Assembly (NCBI RefSeq): GCF_014356525.2
Contig: NC_052505.1
Location: 24,945,432-25,009,431, forward strand
Direction of reading: 5' to 3'
Length of the DNA: 64,000 bases
DNA from: Nilaparvata lugens
Taxonomy: Eukaryota > Arthropoda > Insecta > Hemiptera > Delphacidae
Below the pieces are notes generated by a model. That model worked only from the letters and a program-made list of their open reading frames with translations, was not told the origin of the DNA and did not search any database. Below are positions 44,448 to 54,639 of this stretch, one piece after another; the first letter of the stretch is position 1; each line of letters starts with the position of its first letter. The position numbers and the translations under genes are program-made.

Positions 44448-47400
44448 TTAGGTTCTTCGGTAGGGTTTTACATTTATTACGTTTTCCCACCAGTGATTAT
44501 TGGCGTTCTCGGAATCTTGAATCTTGACGGTGTTGTGCTGTGAAACGTCGGTCACTCGATGCGGTCCTGTGTAAAGATGGAAGAATTTTTTAGTTAACTT
44601 GCCTAGGGCATCTGAAGATTTATGTGCTTTTACCAGTACTTCATCTCCGACTTCATATTTGAATTTCTTTGTAGCCTTGTCATGGTATTTTTTCCTTTGT
44701 TTTGCGGATTTGTCTAACCTATTGCGAACCAGTTGGTATAAGTTTGGGTTAGGTTTATCCGGATTTGGAAACTTGATTAGGCTCTGAATAAATGATTCGT
44801 TTCTTGTGCCAAATATAATTTCGTGGGGAGTGTACCCGGTACTATCACTCACACAGTTATTAATGCAGTGTTCTAGGAACGGTACATATTTGACCCATTG
44901 TTGATGACGGTGACTGCTATATGCCCTCATAAATCTTGAAATTTCTTTCATTTTTCTTTCCACTGGGTTTGCACTGGGAGTGTACGCCGAGACTCTTGAC
45001 GTTTTAATGCCGGCTTGTTCTAAAATTTGTTTCCACTTGGCACTGCAAAAATAGGTTGCGTTGTCTGACAATATGCGCTGTGGTTTACCAACTTCATTGG
45101 TCCATCTTTCGGTGATGCATTTGGCTAATTTTTCACCAGTGATTTTACCAATAGGGAAGAACATTGTATATTTTGAGAACAAGCAGGTTAAGACAAAAAT
45201 AAAGCGTTTTTGGTGTATAGACTGAGGTAGTGGCCCATAGATGTCAGCTGATATTAATTCAAGTGGTTGTGAGGGTAAGATAGGTATCATTTCTCCTGCT
45301 ATATGAAAACGGTTATGCTTTGTTTTTTGACAGATGTCGCAGGCTCTTATTAACTGTGTAACCTTTTTGTTCAATCCTTTGAAGTAACAACACGTTTTCA
45401 GGGCATGTATTGTTTTTCTTATGCCAAAGTGACCAATTCGTTCATGTGCTTCCAAAATTACGTCCTTTTCTAGGGTGTGTGGTATGACTAGATGCCAAAA
45501 ATCGGAGTTTTTATTAGCCTTATAAAACAAATGGTCGTTGAAAACAGTGTAGCGTTGTAGATACTGGTGCTCTTCTACTGGAGGGTTGGATAACTTGCGA
45601 ATGAGATCTGTGATTTTATTGTCCATTGATTGTGCGTTTTTAAATTTTTCAGATGTAAGGAGTTCGGTGTGCAGGAGCGGCGATATATTGAAGGGTAACG
45701 GCACTGGTTGATCTTCGGCTACATAGCATTGGAATGTCGTTTCATTTGCATAGGTGTCACTTCCTTCTCTGGACAAGAAATCAGCAGTTTGATTTCGTTT
45801 ACCTGGCAGGTGAGTGAGTTCTAGGTCAAATTCTTGCAATAACAGAAACCATCTAGATAGTCGGTTGTTGGTTAACTTGGCTGTTTTGAAGAAAGTCAGA
45901 GCCTTATGGTCTGTGTTAACAAAAATCTTTTGGCCTAACAACAACGTTCTATATTTCTTGCATACTTCGACAATGCTTAGTAGTTCTTTTTCCGTGACTG
46001 TGTACTTCTTCTGGGCTGCATTCATAGTTTTGCTAAAAAATGCTATGACTCCTTTTTCTCCTTTCTCATCATATTGAAAAATTTCCGCACCTAAGGCGTA
46101 ATCCGATGCGTCAACATTTATATGAAAAGGTTGGTTGAGATTTGGATGATTCAATATAACAGCTTTCAGAAAAGCATCCTTCAACTGGTTAAAAATTGCA
46201 TCTTCCTTGAGCCCCCATATCCATGGTTTAGAGGATGATAAAACATGACTCAGTTGTGCCGTATAATGAGACATCTGTTTGTTAAAGCGGCGATAGAATT
46301 GTAGGAAACCAATAAAACGTTGAAGCTGTTTACGACTTGATGGAGATGGAAAGTTTTTTATAGCTGCTAATTTATCAATGTCCTGCATGATACCTTTATC
46401 AGTTATGATGTGCCCGAGGTATTTAACTTTCTTGGCAAAAAATTCACATTTTGATAATTTTAACTTCATACCACATTTTATTAGTCTACCGAATACTACA
46501 TCAAGGTGTTGAATATGCTCTGCCACACTCTGTGATGAAATAATTGCATCATCAACGTAAAGAGCACAAAAATCTGAAATGTCTTCACCAATTGATTGTC
46601 TTAGGCAGCGTATAAATATAGCCATTGCATTTCTGATCCCAAAGGCAAGTCGGGTGAACCTGAGATTTCGGCCGTTGAAGAGGAAGGACAGGTAATCTCG
46701 AGATTCTTCGGCCACTTGTACCTGCCAATATCCGGCGCTGAGGTCGACGGTGGAGTATATGGTCTTGCCATGGAACGTCTGCAACACCTGATCGATCTGG
46801 GCGGGAGCTTCACGGTCGTCGTCGAGAATCATGTTCAGCTGGCGGGCGTCGAGACAGAGTCGGGTGGAGCCGTCCTTCTTCGAAACGCAGGTAATAGGCA
46901 AACTATAATGCGATGTGGATGGTTCGATAATGCCTAGTCTTTCCATCCTATCTATTTCGGCAGCTGCTGCTTGACGGTGCGCAAAAGGGATGGGATAAGA
47001 TTTTCTATAATACGACTCATGTGGTTTGACCTCTAATTTACACTGAAAATGATTTGCCAATCCTGGCTGTTCTGAAAATACTGCACGATTTTTTATGAAC
47101 ATTTCTTTCATGGATTGTTTGATTGCGAGCCCCCATTCAGAATTGTTATCAATCTCATTCAGTAACTTTTCCATCAGAATGTCAGTATCATCTGGTGTTT
47201 CATTTTCCAAGCTGTAGTCATCCACTGAATCATGACTCATCATTTCACTTTCTTCACCTTCTCTGTATTGCACCTTGTATTCTTTTTCAGGAATGTAGTC
47301 TTCAACCATGTGATATCTCACTACTCTTACATCTCCCGCATTGGCCTTTAATACTATCTGAGTATTGATACTAGTCCGATTGCTATTGTCGATTAATTGC

Positions 47401-48083
47401 AGTTCAAGATTTTTGAAATTTATGTTTGAGTTATAATGGGCTAAGAAATCAGCACCAATAATAATGTGTGGTCCATTTGCAGGTAATACCAGGAAGGAGT
47501 ATGGGAAGCACTTTCCTTCGACTTGGATCTCCAGGAGGCATTGTTTAGATATTCGGAGACGACGTCCTGGTGTGACACCTGATAGGTAGGTTGAGGTTAA
47601 CGGTAATGTGGCTATTTCTGTTATGTTTTTCAGGCGGGAATAAGAATCATTCTGGATTAAGCTAACTTGTGATCCAGTATCTATGAGAGCTTTGAATTGT
47701 AGGCTGGCTATTTGTATGGTTATATAGGTTTGAAAATGTTCATGTATTTCTTGGATGCTGGAGTTTTCTTCTTCTAGTAAGGTTTCTCTGATGTTATTAT
47801 ATAGCGTGGTAAGGCATGTAGGTTCTTTTCCTGTATCTGGAGCAGTGGGGTTGTCTAGATTTTCCATTCCATTCATTTTTGCAGGTTGGGTGGGCTTAAA
47901 CCGTATAGAGCGGCAACGACGGTAGATTCCTCTGAGTTTCGGTTGTTTACCTTGGATTATTTCGACTGGCGGGGTTGACGGATCAGTATTTTTACTTGGC
48001 GGTTGTTCTTCTGCTAATTGATTATCATTTCTCTCCGTGTGTAGACAGGTGATGGACGACTGTGGCGGGTGATTTCCATATAG
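44448..48083 (-). CDS. pol: Pol polyprotein: protease, reverse transcriptase, RNase H, integrase (1,211 aa after the UGA)
   Basis: Open from the codon right after the gag UGA to a stop at 44,448, in the gag frame. The first Met is at 47,876, 69 codons in, so expression most simply occurs as a Gag-Pol readthrough product. Numbering from that Met: aspartic protease LIDTGS at 64-69 with IIIGADF at 138-144; reverse transcriptase with KKDGSTRLCLDARQLN around 333-348, STVDLSAGYW at 375-384 and the catalytic YVDD at 440-443; RNase H with NVDASDYALG near 587-596 and NTDHKAL at 654-660; integrase zinc finger H811, H816, C846, C849; DDE core D878, D938, E973 (34 residues between the last two). A basic C-terminal part, 1,040-1,142, contains GDEVLVKAHKS. 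All catalytic residues are retained and no frameshift or stop interrupts the frame. Family assignment is certain, clade is not. Confidence 0.95.
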   Translation of the reverse strand, partial: LYGNHPPQSSITCLHTERNDNQLAEEQPPSKNTDPSTPPVEIIQGKQPKLRGIYRRCRSIRFKPTQPAKMNGMENLDNPTAPDTGKEPTCLTTLYNNIRETLLEEENSSIQEIHEHFQTYITIQIASLQFKALIDTGSQVSLIQNDSYSRLKNITEIATLPLTSTYLSGVTPGRRLRISKQCLLEIQVEGKCFPYSFLVLPANGPHIIIGADFLAHYNSNINFKNLELQLIDNSNRTSINTQIVLKANAGDVRVVRYHMVEDYIPEKEYKVQYREGEESEMMSHDSVDDYSLENETPDDTDILMEKLLNEIDNNSEWGLAIKQSMKEMFIKNRAVFSEQPGLANHFQCKLEVKPHESYYRKSYPIPFAHRQAAAAEIDRMERLGIIEPSTSHYSLPITCVSKKDGSTRLCLDARQLNMILDDDREAPAQIDQVLQTFHGKTIYSTVDLSAGYWQVQVAEESRDYLSFLFNGRNLRFTRLAFGIRNAMAIFIRCLRQSIGEDISDFCALYVDDAIISSQSVAEHIQHLDVVFGRLIKCGMKLKLSKCEFFAKKVKYLGHIITDKGIMQDIDKLAAIKNFPSPSSRKQLQRFIGFLQFYRRFNKQMSHYTAQLSHVLSSSKPWIWGLKEDAIFNQLKDAFLKAVILNHPNLNQPFHINVDASDYALGAEIFQYDEKGEKGVIAFFSKTMNAAQKKYTVTEKELLSIVEVCKKYRTLLLGQKIFVNTDHKALTFFKTAKLTNNRLSRWFLLLQEFDLELTHLPGKRNQTADFLSREGSDTYANETTFQCYVAEDQPVPLPFNISPLLHTELLTSEKFKNAQSMDNKITDLIRKLSNPPVEEHQYLQRYTVFNDHLFYKANKNSDFWHLVIPHTLEKDVILEAHERIGHFGIRKTIHALKTCCYFKGLNKKVTQLIRACDICQKTKHNRFHIAGEMIPILPSQPLELISADIYGPLPQSIHQKRFIFVLTCLFSKYTMFFPIGKITGEKLAKCITERWTNEVGKPQRILSDNATYFCSAKWKQILEQAGIKTSRVSAYTPSANPVERKMKEISRFMRAYSSHRHQQWVKYVPFLEHCINNCVSDSTGYTPHEIIFGTRNESFIQSLIKFPNPDKPNPNLYQLVRNRLDKSAKQRKKYHDKATKKFKYEVGDEVLVKAHKSSDALGKLTKKFFHLYTGPHRVTDVSQHNTVKIQDSENANNHWWENVINVKPYRRT

Positions 48084-48092
48084 TCAGATTTT
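48078..48092 (-). promoter_or_regulatory. Gag-pol junction: in-frame UGA-CUA, candidate stop-codon readthrough site
   Basis: The minus strand reads AAA ATC TGA CTA TAT. The stop is at 48,086-48,084 and CTA at 48,083-48,081. Both sides are open in the same frame for 679 and 1,211 codons. UGA followed by CUA is an established readthrough-promoting context in several viral and cellular mRNAs. The frame choice is read directly from sequence; that readthrough occurs is inference. Confidence 0.65.
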
Positions 48093-50123
48093 CTGCGGCG
48101 TTGATGACCCTTGTGTTTTCTCAGCCATATCCGATTTTCTTCCCTGATTTTCGTTGGGCGTCGTTTGATGCTGATTTGCGCTCGCATTTCCCATCCGGTT
48201 GTAGTTGTTGTTCCGGCTATGCGCGGCGTTGTTGGAGTATTGGTTACGGTGTTGGTTTATACGGTCTCGTCCATCATGGTAGTACGCGTTTCTCCGGTTA
48301 GTATCCGACTGCTGGTTGTGGTTCTGGAAATTCCTCCTACTTTCTGGTTGGTTTTCTTTATTTAATCGCTGTTGAAAATTTGTGTTGCGATCCTGGTTAT
48401 TTGCAGAATTAAAGGGACGACGGGCGTTAGAAAAGGGAGAAGTATTTTGTTGGGGTTGATGATCTTGATGCGGATGCTCTTGTCGCACAGTGAAGTTGTA
48501 ATCTTCGCGATGTACCGCTTGGATTTCATGGAGATGATTTTCCAATTCTTTGATGGTCTTAACATGACTAGTCGCTAGTGCCATCTGTACGGGGTAAGGC
48601 AGCTTCCGGATAATGATCTGAGTGAGTGCTAACTCGGCAAAAGGTGTATCTAGTTGTGAATTTTGGTATCTGATGTTTGATACGAAGGCGGTGCATGTTT
48701 GGCCATTTCGAGGTGAATATTTGCAGGATACGATATCAGATAATATAACTCGCTGTCGATCTTGTCCCCAATATTGCTCTAGGAAAGCATCTATGAATTC
48801 GGATAAACTATTAAATTCGGCGGCGCGTCCGTGAAGGAAAAGTAAGGGTTCTCCGGACAACAGAGTGAATAATTTGAATTTCCATATGGGCCAGGGTGTG
48901 GGGGTAAGTTCTTGAACAGATCTCAGTTGTTCGACGAAGGGTTTTGGGGGCATAGACGCCGGAGTGTCATCAAAATGTCCTAGGTTTTGAAAAATTGTGG
49001 TGGTGTTGTACGACTCTGAGGGCGGTGACAGTTCTAGATTGGCTCGAGAGTGACTTATGCGGGTTTCCATCTGAGTGATTCGGGTATCCGTCTGCTCAAA
49101 TCTTTTTCGGACCTCGGCATCAACACTCTTCCTTTGCTCGGCGGCAGTATCACATCGTCTATGTAGGTCGCTGTATTGTATAGTTAAGCTGTCCACCTGA
49201 GAGCTAATAGCAGTTTGCTTTTCATTCAGGGTGTTAACATGGCTCTTCAAATTTGTTATATTGGATGTAACTGGTTCAAGTTGCCCTTCTACTCGCCGTA
49301 TAATGTCCTCGTGTTCATTTTGACATGCGGAGATGTGTTCGTTGACTTTGGCCTGCACGCTCTGCGTTATCTGCTCTCCTGCTTTGGTGCAATGCTGTTT
49401 GGCTTGCTCAACTACTTTCTCTTTCAGAGTATCCATCTCCACGCGTATGTGTTCTTTTAAGGTGACCTCGACGTTGACTACCTTCGTATGCATATCTTGT
49501 GATATCTGATCCAATCTGTTATTTGTTTCTACAATGGATTTATCCAGACGCTCGGTTAAACCTTTGATGGTATTATCAGTATCATGGAATGCTCTGTCCA
49601 TTCGCTGGCTCAACTTCTCTAAACCCTGTTCGTTTACCTTCTTTACTTCTTGAACTTCCTTTTTTAATTCTTCCTTTGTTTGGTCGCTTTTTTCATTTAA
49701 GTTGTTTATTGCTTCCCTTGTTTGGTCGCTTTTTTCATTTAAGTTGTTTATTGCTTCCTTTGTTTGGTCGCTCATCTTGGTTATTGCTTTCAGGAGGGTG
49801 TCCATATCCATTGCGGGAGCGGGTGTATGGCGAACGGTTACCTTCTGGTTTTTTATCCGAGCAACGGTACGAGAAATGGGAGTTCCTGTCTCGGGGGCGT
49901 CGTCGTCCGTATGCTCTCCCGATGTTTCATCCTCCGGCTCTTGGGCTGCCGACGGATCTTCCACTAGGATGCAGCTCTCCTCCACCTGTGTCGAAGATAA
50001 ATCATCCAGTACATTGGGATGGAAATCGGCGGCTGCGGTGATGGATGCGGATGGCGGCGAACAATCGGGTGAGATGTCCTCGGTGTCCGACAGACTTGGA
50101 TTGACCTGGTCGTTTCCTGCCAT
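48084..50123 (-). CDS. gag: Gag polyprotein of the LTR retrotransposon (679 aa)
   Basis: Predicted structural protein that would package the element RNA into cytoplasmic virus-like particles. The chosen start is the Met at 50,123 (MAGNDQ); an in-frame Met at 50,216 would add 31 hydrophobic residues not typical of Gag. Residues ~1-100 are acidic and Ser/Pro-rich. Residues ~105-390 look like a long heptad coiled coil and include three 14-residue repeats built on SDQTKEAI (42-bp DNA period, 49,676-49,800). Residues ~425-560 carry a Gag-core-like segment with WPIWKFKLF and EFIDAFLEQYWG. The tail (~570-679) is rich in Asn, Gln and Arg. No CCHC zinc knuckle is present, so RNA binding probably relies on this basic tail. 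The frame ends at a UGA followed by CUA and continues in the same frame into pol. No frameshift or internal stop is seen. Confidence 0.9.
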   Translation of the reverse strand: MAGNDQVNPSLSDTEDISPDCSPPSASITAAADFHPNVLDDLSSTQVEESCILVEDPSAAQEPEDETSGEHTDDDAPETGTPISRTVARIKNQKVTVRHTPAPAMDMDTLLKAITKMSDQTKEAINNLNEKSDQTREAINNLNEKSDQTKEELKKEVQEVKKVNEQGLEKLSQRMDRAFHDTDNTIKGLTERLDKSIVETNNRLDQISQDMHTKVVNVEVTLKEHIRVEMDTLKEKVVEQAKQHCTKAGEQITQSVQAKVNEHISACQNEHEDIIRRVEGQLEPVTSNITNLKSHVNTLNEKQTAISSQVDSLTIQYSDLHRRCDTAAEQRKSVDAEVRKRFEQTDTRITQMETRISHSRANLELSPPSESYNTTTIFQNLGHFDDTPASMPPKPFVEQLRSVQELTPTPWPIWKFKLFTLLSGEPLLFLHGRAAEFNSLSEFIDAFLEQYWGQDRQRVILSDIVSCKYSPRNGQTCTAFVSNIRYQNSQLDTPFAELALTQIIIRKLPYPVQMALATSHVKTIKELENHLHEIQAVHREDYNFTVRQEHPHQDHQPQQNTSPFSNARRPFNSANNQDRNTNFQQRLNKENQPESRRNFQNHNQQSDTNRRNAYYHDGRDRINQHRNQYSNNAAHSRNNNYNRMGNASANQHQTTPNENQGRKSDMAEKTQGSSTPQKI

Positions 50124-50944
50124 GGTTTGTGAGAGAATAACGCGACGAACGTGTGCGGTGAATAAAAAACGTGAAAGTGTTGATGTGATATACAAAATAA
50201 TTAATAAGAAATCCAATAGAAATTGTTATAGCTTCGTAGTGAGTGAAATACAGAAAAAGTGGTTTAGCAATGTGTTCAGTGATAAAATGAGTCAAGTTAG
50301 CAATATCGTTAACATAAAAATGACACGAACACACAGGATACACAGTGAACACTTATGCGGTAATACAGGTACGCCTCTTATAATTTATTATTACTATTAT
50401 TATAAATATTTTATTCTTATAATTTCTTGCCGCAATTCAATATATAGGCTAGTGTTCTTTGCAAAATTTTATATAAAAGCAGTGATGCTCTGCTTGAATT
50501 CCACAATATATCCGTGATTTAATTTTACTTCCCTCTTTATGTTTTAAAAACTTTTAAAAATGTAAATAACTTCAATCCTCTTTTCTGTAAATATTTATAA
50601 ATTGTTTCAATATAGACCTAATATTCTTCAAATAATATGACCTTTCTTATGATATCTCTTATACCTATGACTTATAGTATGACCAATTTTCGAATAACAC
50701 AATAATAAAATTCTGAGTTCGATTTTTTCTCTAAAAATTCATCAATCGATAAATTTCTTTTCTGTTCAAAAATTGGGTATGGTACGTCTTGTTATTTTAT
50801 ATAACAGTGAACAGTTAATATTAAATTTGAAGAAATTCACAACCATGAATTTTTCAAAAAATTTTCCCGTTGTCAGCGCTATAGTATACTGAGCAACTAA
50901 ATAATCCTCGCAGTCGATTATCCACCTCTTCAATGCCTATCACT
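50124..50944 (-). other. Leader between primer binding site and gag start
   Basis: About 820 bp that would be the 5' untranslated leader of the genomic RNA and where packaging and dimerisation signals would sit. It is AT-rich and contains no long minus-strand frame apart from the 31-codon upstream extension of gag. Plus-strand frames here mirror gag or low-complexity DNA. Confidence 0.6.
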
Positions 50945-50955
50945 GTTGGGCGCCA
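50945..50955 (-). other. Primer binding site, tRNA-Lys-like
   Basis: The minus strand reads TGGCGCCCAAC, starting five bases inside the inferred LTR end. The TGG start reflects pairing to a tRNA CCA tail, and this 11-mer fits the 3' end of insect tRNA-Lys as I recall it; it was not checked by search. The following bases, AGTG, would match an extended pairing only with one inserted A. The site also fixes the inner border of the 5' LTR. Confidence 0.75.
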
Positions 50956-50960
50956 AATCA

Positions 50961-53400
50961 TGTGGAGCTCTTCCTGGGGGAGTCACTCTCACCTCCAAGG
51001 ATAGGACAACACATGTAGGGTGAATCTTGTACTGAGTCAATGGTGTAGCGGCTATAAATTTTGTAATTGCGTGCGTGGACGCTGAGTGAACACCAGACTG
51101 ATTGACTCACTACAAGACTCAATACAATTGTCGGAATCGCGGGAGGCCTAAACGCTCGCTCACCCTTGATTCTTCTAATGACAAATTGTATAGTGATGAA
51201 ATTTTTATAAGTAGTGTAGCGATCGCTAAACACTGAAGACGGATATCTTAAAATTATTAACTGTGAAGAATGAGCATACAAAATCATACAGGTCGAGCAA
51301 AAATCCCGATGTAGATAATTTACGGGACTGCGTCTCTAATAAGTTCTGAAGGATTAAAATACGGTATTTGAACCAAATATCGTTCAGAATATATTTCGAG
51401 AACAGAGTCTTGTCGGGTTTTAAGCTCTATTGTAGGAATTTATATGATCTATGGCTGCCACTGCTGTACAATTGATGTGTTCGCTCCTAAGTCGAGGTAG
51501 GTAACAGATAAAAGCTGATATATGAGCAGGTAAGGACAAAGAATAAATATCTCGATCTGACCCCACTCGCTACATCCACTTAGACCTGTTCCAATATCCA
51601 GCTTAATTCAATTATTCCAATGATCGTATTCGATCGGTTCTTGATGATATAGAACGTATCAGACACAATAATTGACAGGCTTAAGAAATAATCGAACTCA
51701 GAAAGCGAATTAACAAAACTGAAATATATTACAATAAAATATGTAATCATACAGTGCAGATTCAGAATTTGATTTACAGGTTGATAATAATTTAGCATTA
51801 ATAGAATAGTTAAAAATTTTCTTGTACCTGCATGATACCATGCGTGATTCAACAGAATTTTACAATTGATAAAATTGAACAGTTTTGAAAAAATAGTGAA
51901 AAATGAATTATAAAATATTTAAAAATGTTCGGGGTCGTGGTTCAGGCAGCGGAGGATAGTTAATCAACTACAAATTCTTATAAATTTAATATGAATAAAT
52001 TCTAGACTCTTAATTGCTAAAGCGCTTGTCGGCGTGGCCAATAATTTAACGAAGAAAAATTTATGTTTTTCTGCACTGAAATATTTTCGAAGCGTAGATT
52101 GGGGCCCCTTATGACTTATAACTCACGTGAAATTCCTTGGTAGTCGTGGTTTTCTTCTTTAGATCAAAAATCGTTTGATCGGCGGCAATCCAGGCTTCGG
52201 TTTCAGCACGTGGGGAATTTTAATTTAAATATCTCCTTCACCGAATTAATTAAGGGATAATTTACTTTAAGCTTTTAAATTTATCGATTGATGAAAACAG
52301 AAATTTATAAATAACAAATAGATTGGCCTAAAATATCGGCTCACAAATAGAACATTTAAAATCGAACAAGAAATTTTACAAATAGGTCTTTGGTAACTAT
52401 AAAAGAGATCTACACGGTAAGGATTTCAAAAGGGAAGTGCTGCTCTTTTCTCTAAGCTTTTAGGCTAGACCTTGCTTCTCGGAATCTCAATGTAATAATT
52501 TGCATAAAAATTTGCCATTGGTAGAACGCTTGTGACGTAAACATGACGTCAGTGGCAAGCAGTAGAATACAATTCCTTTAATTACAATAATAATTTAATT
52601 TATGTAATTCTTAAAACTGCTTAATCTTATAGACATAGTTCCTCTCATACAATGTACATGTGCTAGTGTAACTGATAAGGCAGGGTTGGTGTCTGATAAT
52701 AGATTAACATGTGTTGCTTTCAAACGATCACCGTCTTGGTGCTATTTCTATGCACTGTGATTGGTTTAGACCTACCAAAGAGATTTAATTACCATGTGGT
52801 TCAGTTGAATTAAATTATTAATAAATTAATATTCTTGTACAATTTTTATTAGGTTTGAGATTATTATAATTAATTTCTGCCATTTTATCAATAATAGAAT
52901 TTCATGCTATGACCTATTTAGTTACAATAAGACCTGACGCATAATACAATTTCTTAAATAATAAATAATTTCAACAATAATACATACATTTTATTTTTTT
53001 ATTTGAAATTCTTGATCCTTTGTTGATAGTTTTATAATTTTTAGGAATGATATTTTACCTTGCATGAGAACCGGTATGATATTTGACAATGCTTTGAATC
53101 AGTCAGCTGCGTTCGAACTGTTTTAAAAACATCTGATCGATAGTAAACAAGTGTAACCTCAAAATCGGTGAGCGATTCATAAATAATTTGTGCTTTATTC
53201 GCAAAATAATTATAATTTTATTGAATAATTTTCCTAGAAAAATATTCAGTACAGAACGGTACTCTTATCTAATATACAGTTATTGATAAGTAAGCTTTAT
53301 CGCTCGGTCGCTAACTATTCCTTTAGCAAATTCTTTCATTTTAAAAGGTAATCACAATTTTTCTCTCTTCTCATGAGATCTATTTGAAAAATTCATCACA
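50961..53400 (-). repeat. 5' LTR of the retrotransposon (~2.44 kb)
   Basis: In element orientation the LTR begins TGTGATGAATTTTTC at 53,400 and is inferred to end AGCTCCACA at 50,961, giving canonical TG...CA ends. The inner end is placed there because a primer binding site begins five bases later. The part 51,755-53,400 is duplicated in the 3' LTR, whereas 50,961-51,754 has no visible second copy in the window. The LTR contains a palindromic CRE-type site TGACGTCA near 52,541. A TATA-like CTATAAAAGAG near 52,396 reads on the plus strand, opposite to the element's genes. Promoter, R and polyadenylation positions cannot be assigned by eye. Confidence 0.8.
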
Positions 53401-53700
53401 AAATCAATACAGCAAGTATCTCCATCTAGACTAGTATCAACTAAACTCTAACAGGTTTTTGCAGCAATAGGAAAAAAGTTTGACTATAGAGTGTCACACT
53501 TTCTGTCTACTATCTTCTTCTATATAACGTACAAACGTCAAACGAGTGTACTTTTTTTCAAAGATTAGATGACACACAAGGTAGCAGACGAGAGCAGGTG
53601 TTCAATAAAGACATCACAGCATAAAAACACGTGTAGAGAAATCGCGTGAACACAAAATGCACAACCGATTTGGGATGTTGTCGACGACAATGTTGTCTGC
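53401..53700. other. Flank of the LTR element, no recognised feature
   Basis: AT-balanced DNA beginning AAATCAATAC. The first 4-6 bases should equal the target-site duplication, but the matching copy beyond the truncated 3' LTR is not found at 41,545-41,552. Confidence 0.4.
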
Positions 53701-54500
53701 TGTCTGTTTGTCACGGAAAAGTGGGGAATACGAATGAGAAGGAGAAGGATGAGGAAGAGAGGGAAGATTGCATAAAGAAGGAGGAAGAGGATGATAGGGA
53801 GCAAGTAAGGAAGGAGGAAAAGAGGAGGAAGATAAGGAGTAGAAAAGGTAGTAGAAGAAGCAAGAAGATAGAGAAGAAGACACAAGAAGGAGAATAGAAG
53901 AGCAAGAGAAGGAGAAGAAACAAGTAGACGAAGACTAAGAAGAGGCAGAAGAAATAGGGAGAAGAAACATATCAAGGATAACATAAAAAACACCAAAACA
54001 ATCAAGGATCAGAAGAATCTTGGAAGAAGAAGTAGAAAAATGAGAAAAAAAAGATAAAGAAAATGATAGCATCAAGAGAACAATTAACAATACGGAATGA
54101 GATAAAGAAGTGAGTATCAAGGAAGTTATTATTCATAAAAAAATATAAAACACTGTTACAGTAAGGAAAAAAGGAGTGAATTAGATGTAAACAGGAGAAT
54201 AGAGAAGAAGAATAACAGAGAATGAGAACAATAAGAAACTTAGACTAGAAATAGATGAAAAAGCTGAGAAGAAATAGTATCGAGATTATAAGGAGAAGAA
54301 GAAACAAGAGAAGGGCGTGGAAGAAAGAGATGAAGAATTAGAGACTGAGAAGACTAGAATAGGAAGAAAAATACAAAAAAATGAAAAGTTGAGAGAGATG
54401 AATTGCTGAAGAAGTAGAATAAAAACGATGAGAGGATGAAAAGGACTACGATAAAAAGAGAGAATAGAAAAACGAAGATAAAGTTGATACTAGAAACTAG
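53700..54500. repeat. Purine-rich tract (~800 bp)
   Basis: Plus strand A/G-rich (gaagaggaagag, ggaggaagag). The 146-codon minus-strand frame and its neighbours are Leu/Ser-rich artefacts. Confidence 0.88.
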
Positions 54501-54639
54501 ACACGTAGAAGACTGAACTGAGTTTGGAAACTAAACCAGTTTATAGGAAGATACAGTGTGTAGTATACAGGTTGTACACTACATCTGAGCAATATAGCAG
54601 AAATCAATTTCAAACCACTACAAGCCGCATAAATCACTC

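Larger units (their letters stand above)
41553..53400 (-). mobile_element. Ty3/gypsy-type LTR retrotransposon, coding-intact, 3' LTR truncated
   Basis: Two near-identical blocks (41,553-43,199 and 51,755-53,400) flank minus-strand gag and pol reading frames. In the element's direction it starts TGTGATG at 53,400, carries a primer binding site at 50,955-50,945, then gag, a UGA, pol, a G-rich tract and a second LTR starting TGTGATG at 43,199. The order protease-RT-RNase H-integrase is that of Ty3/gypsy rather than Ty1/copia elements. No env-like frame lies between pol and the 3' LTR. Long LTRs and a tRNA-Lys-like primer site recall the Osvaldo/Ulysses group, but the clade is not established. 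The left edge is unusual: the 3' LTR lacks the last ~795 bp present in the 5' LTR, so no target-site duplication can be recognised. Shared LTR sequence differs at only about 15 events in ~1,650 bp, implying a recent insertion. Confidence 0.95.

Noticed and set aside
44599..50517. Plus-strand frames of 60-270 codons opposite gag and pol
   Set aside because: They are mirror frames of the minus-strand gag and pol genes and their codon composition is dictated by them.
53401..53410. Target-site duplication of the LTR element
   Set aside because: AAATC next to the 5' LTR has no partner next to the truncated 3' LTR edge at 41,553.
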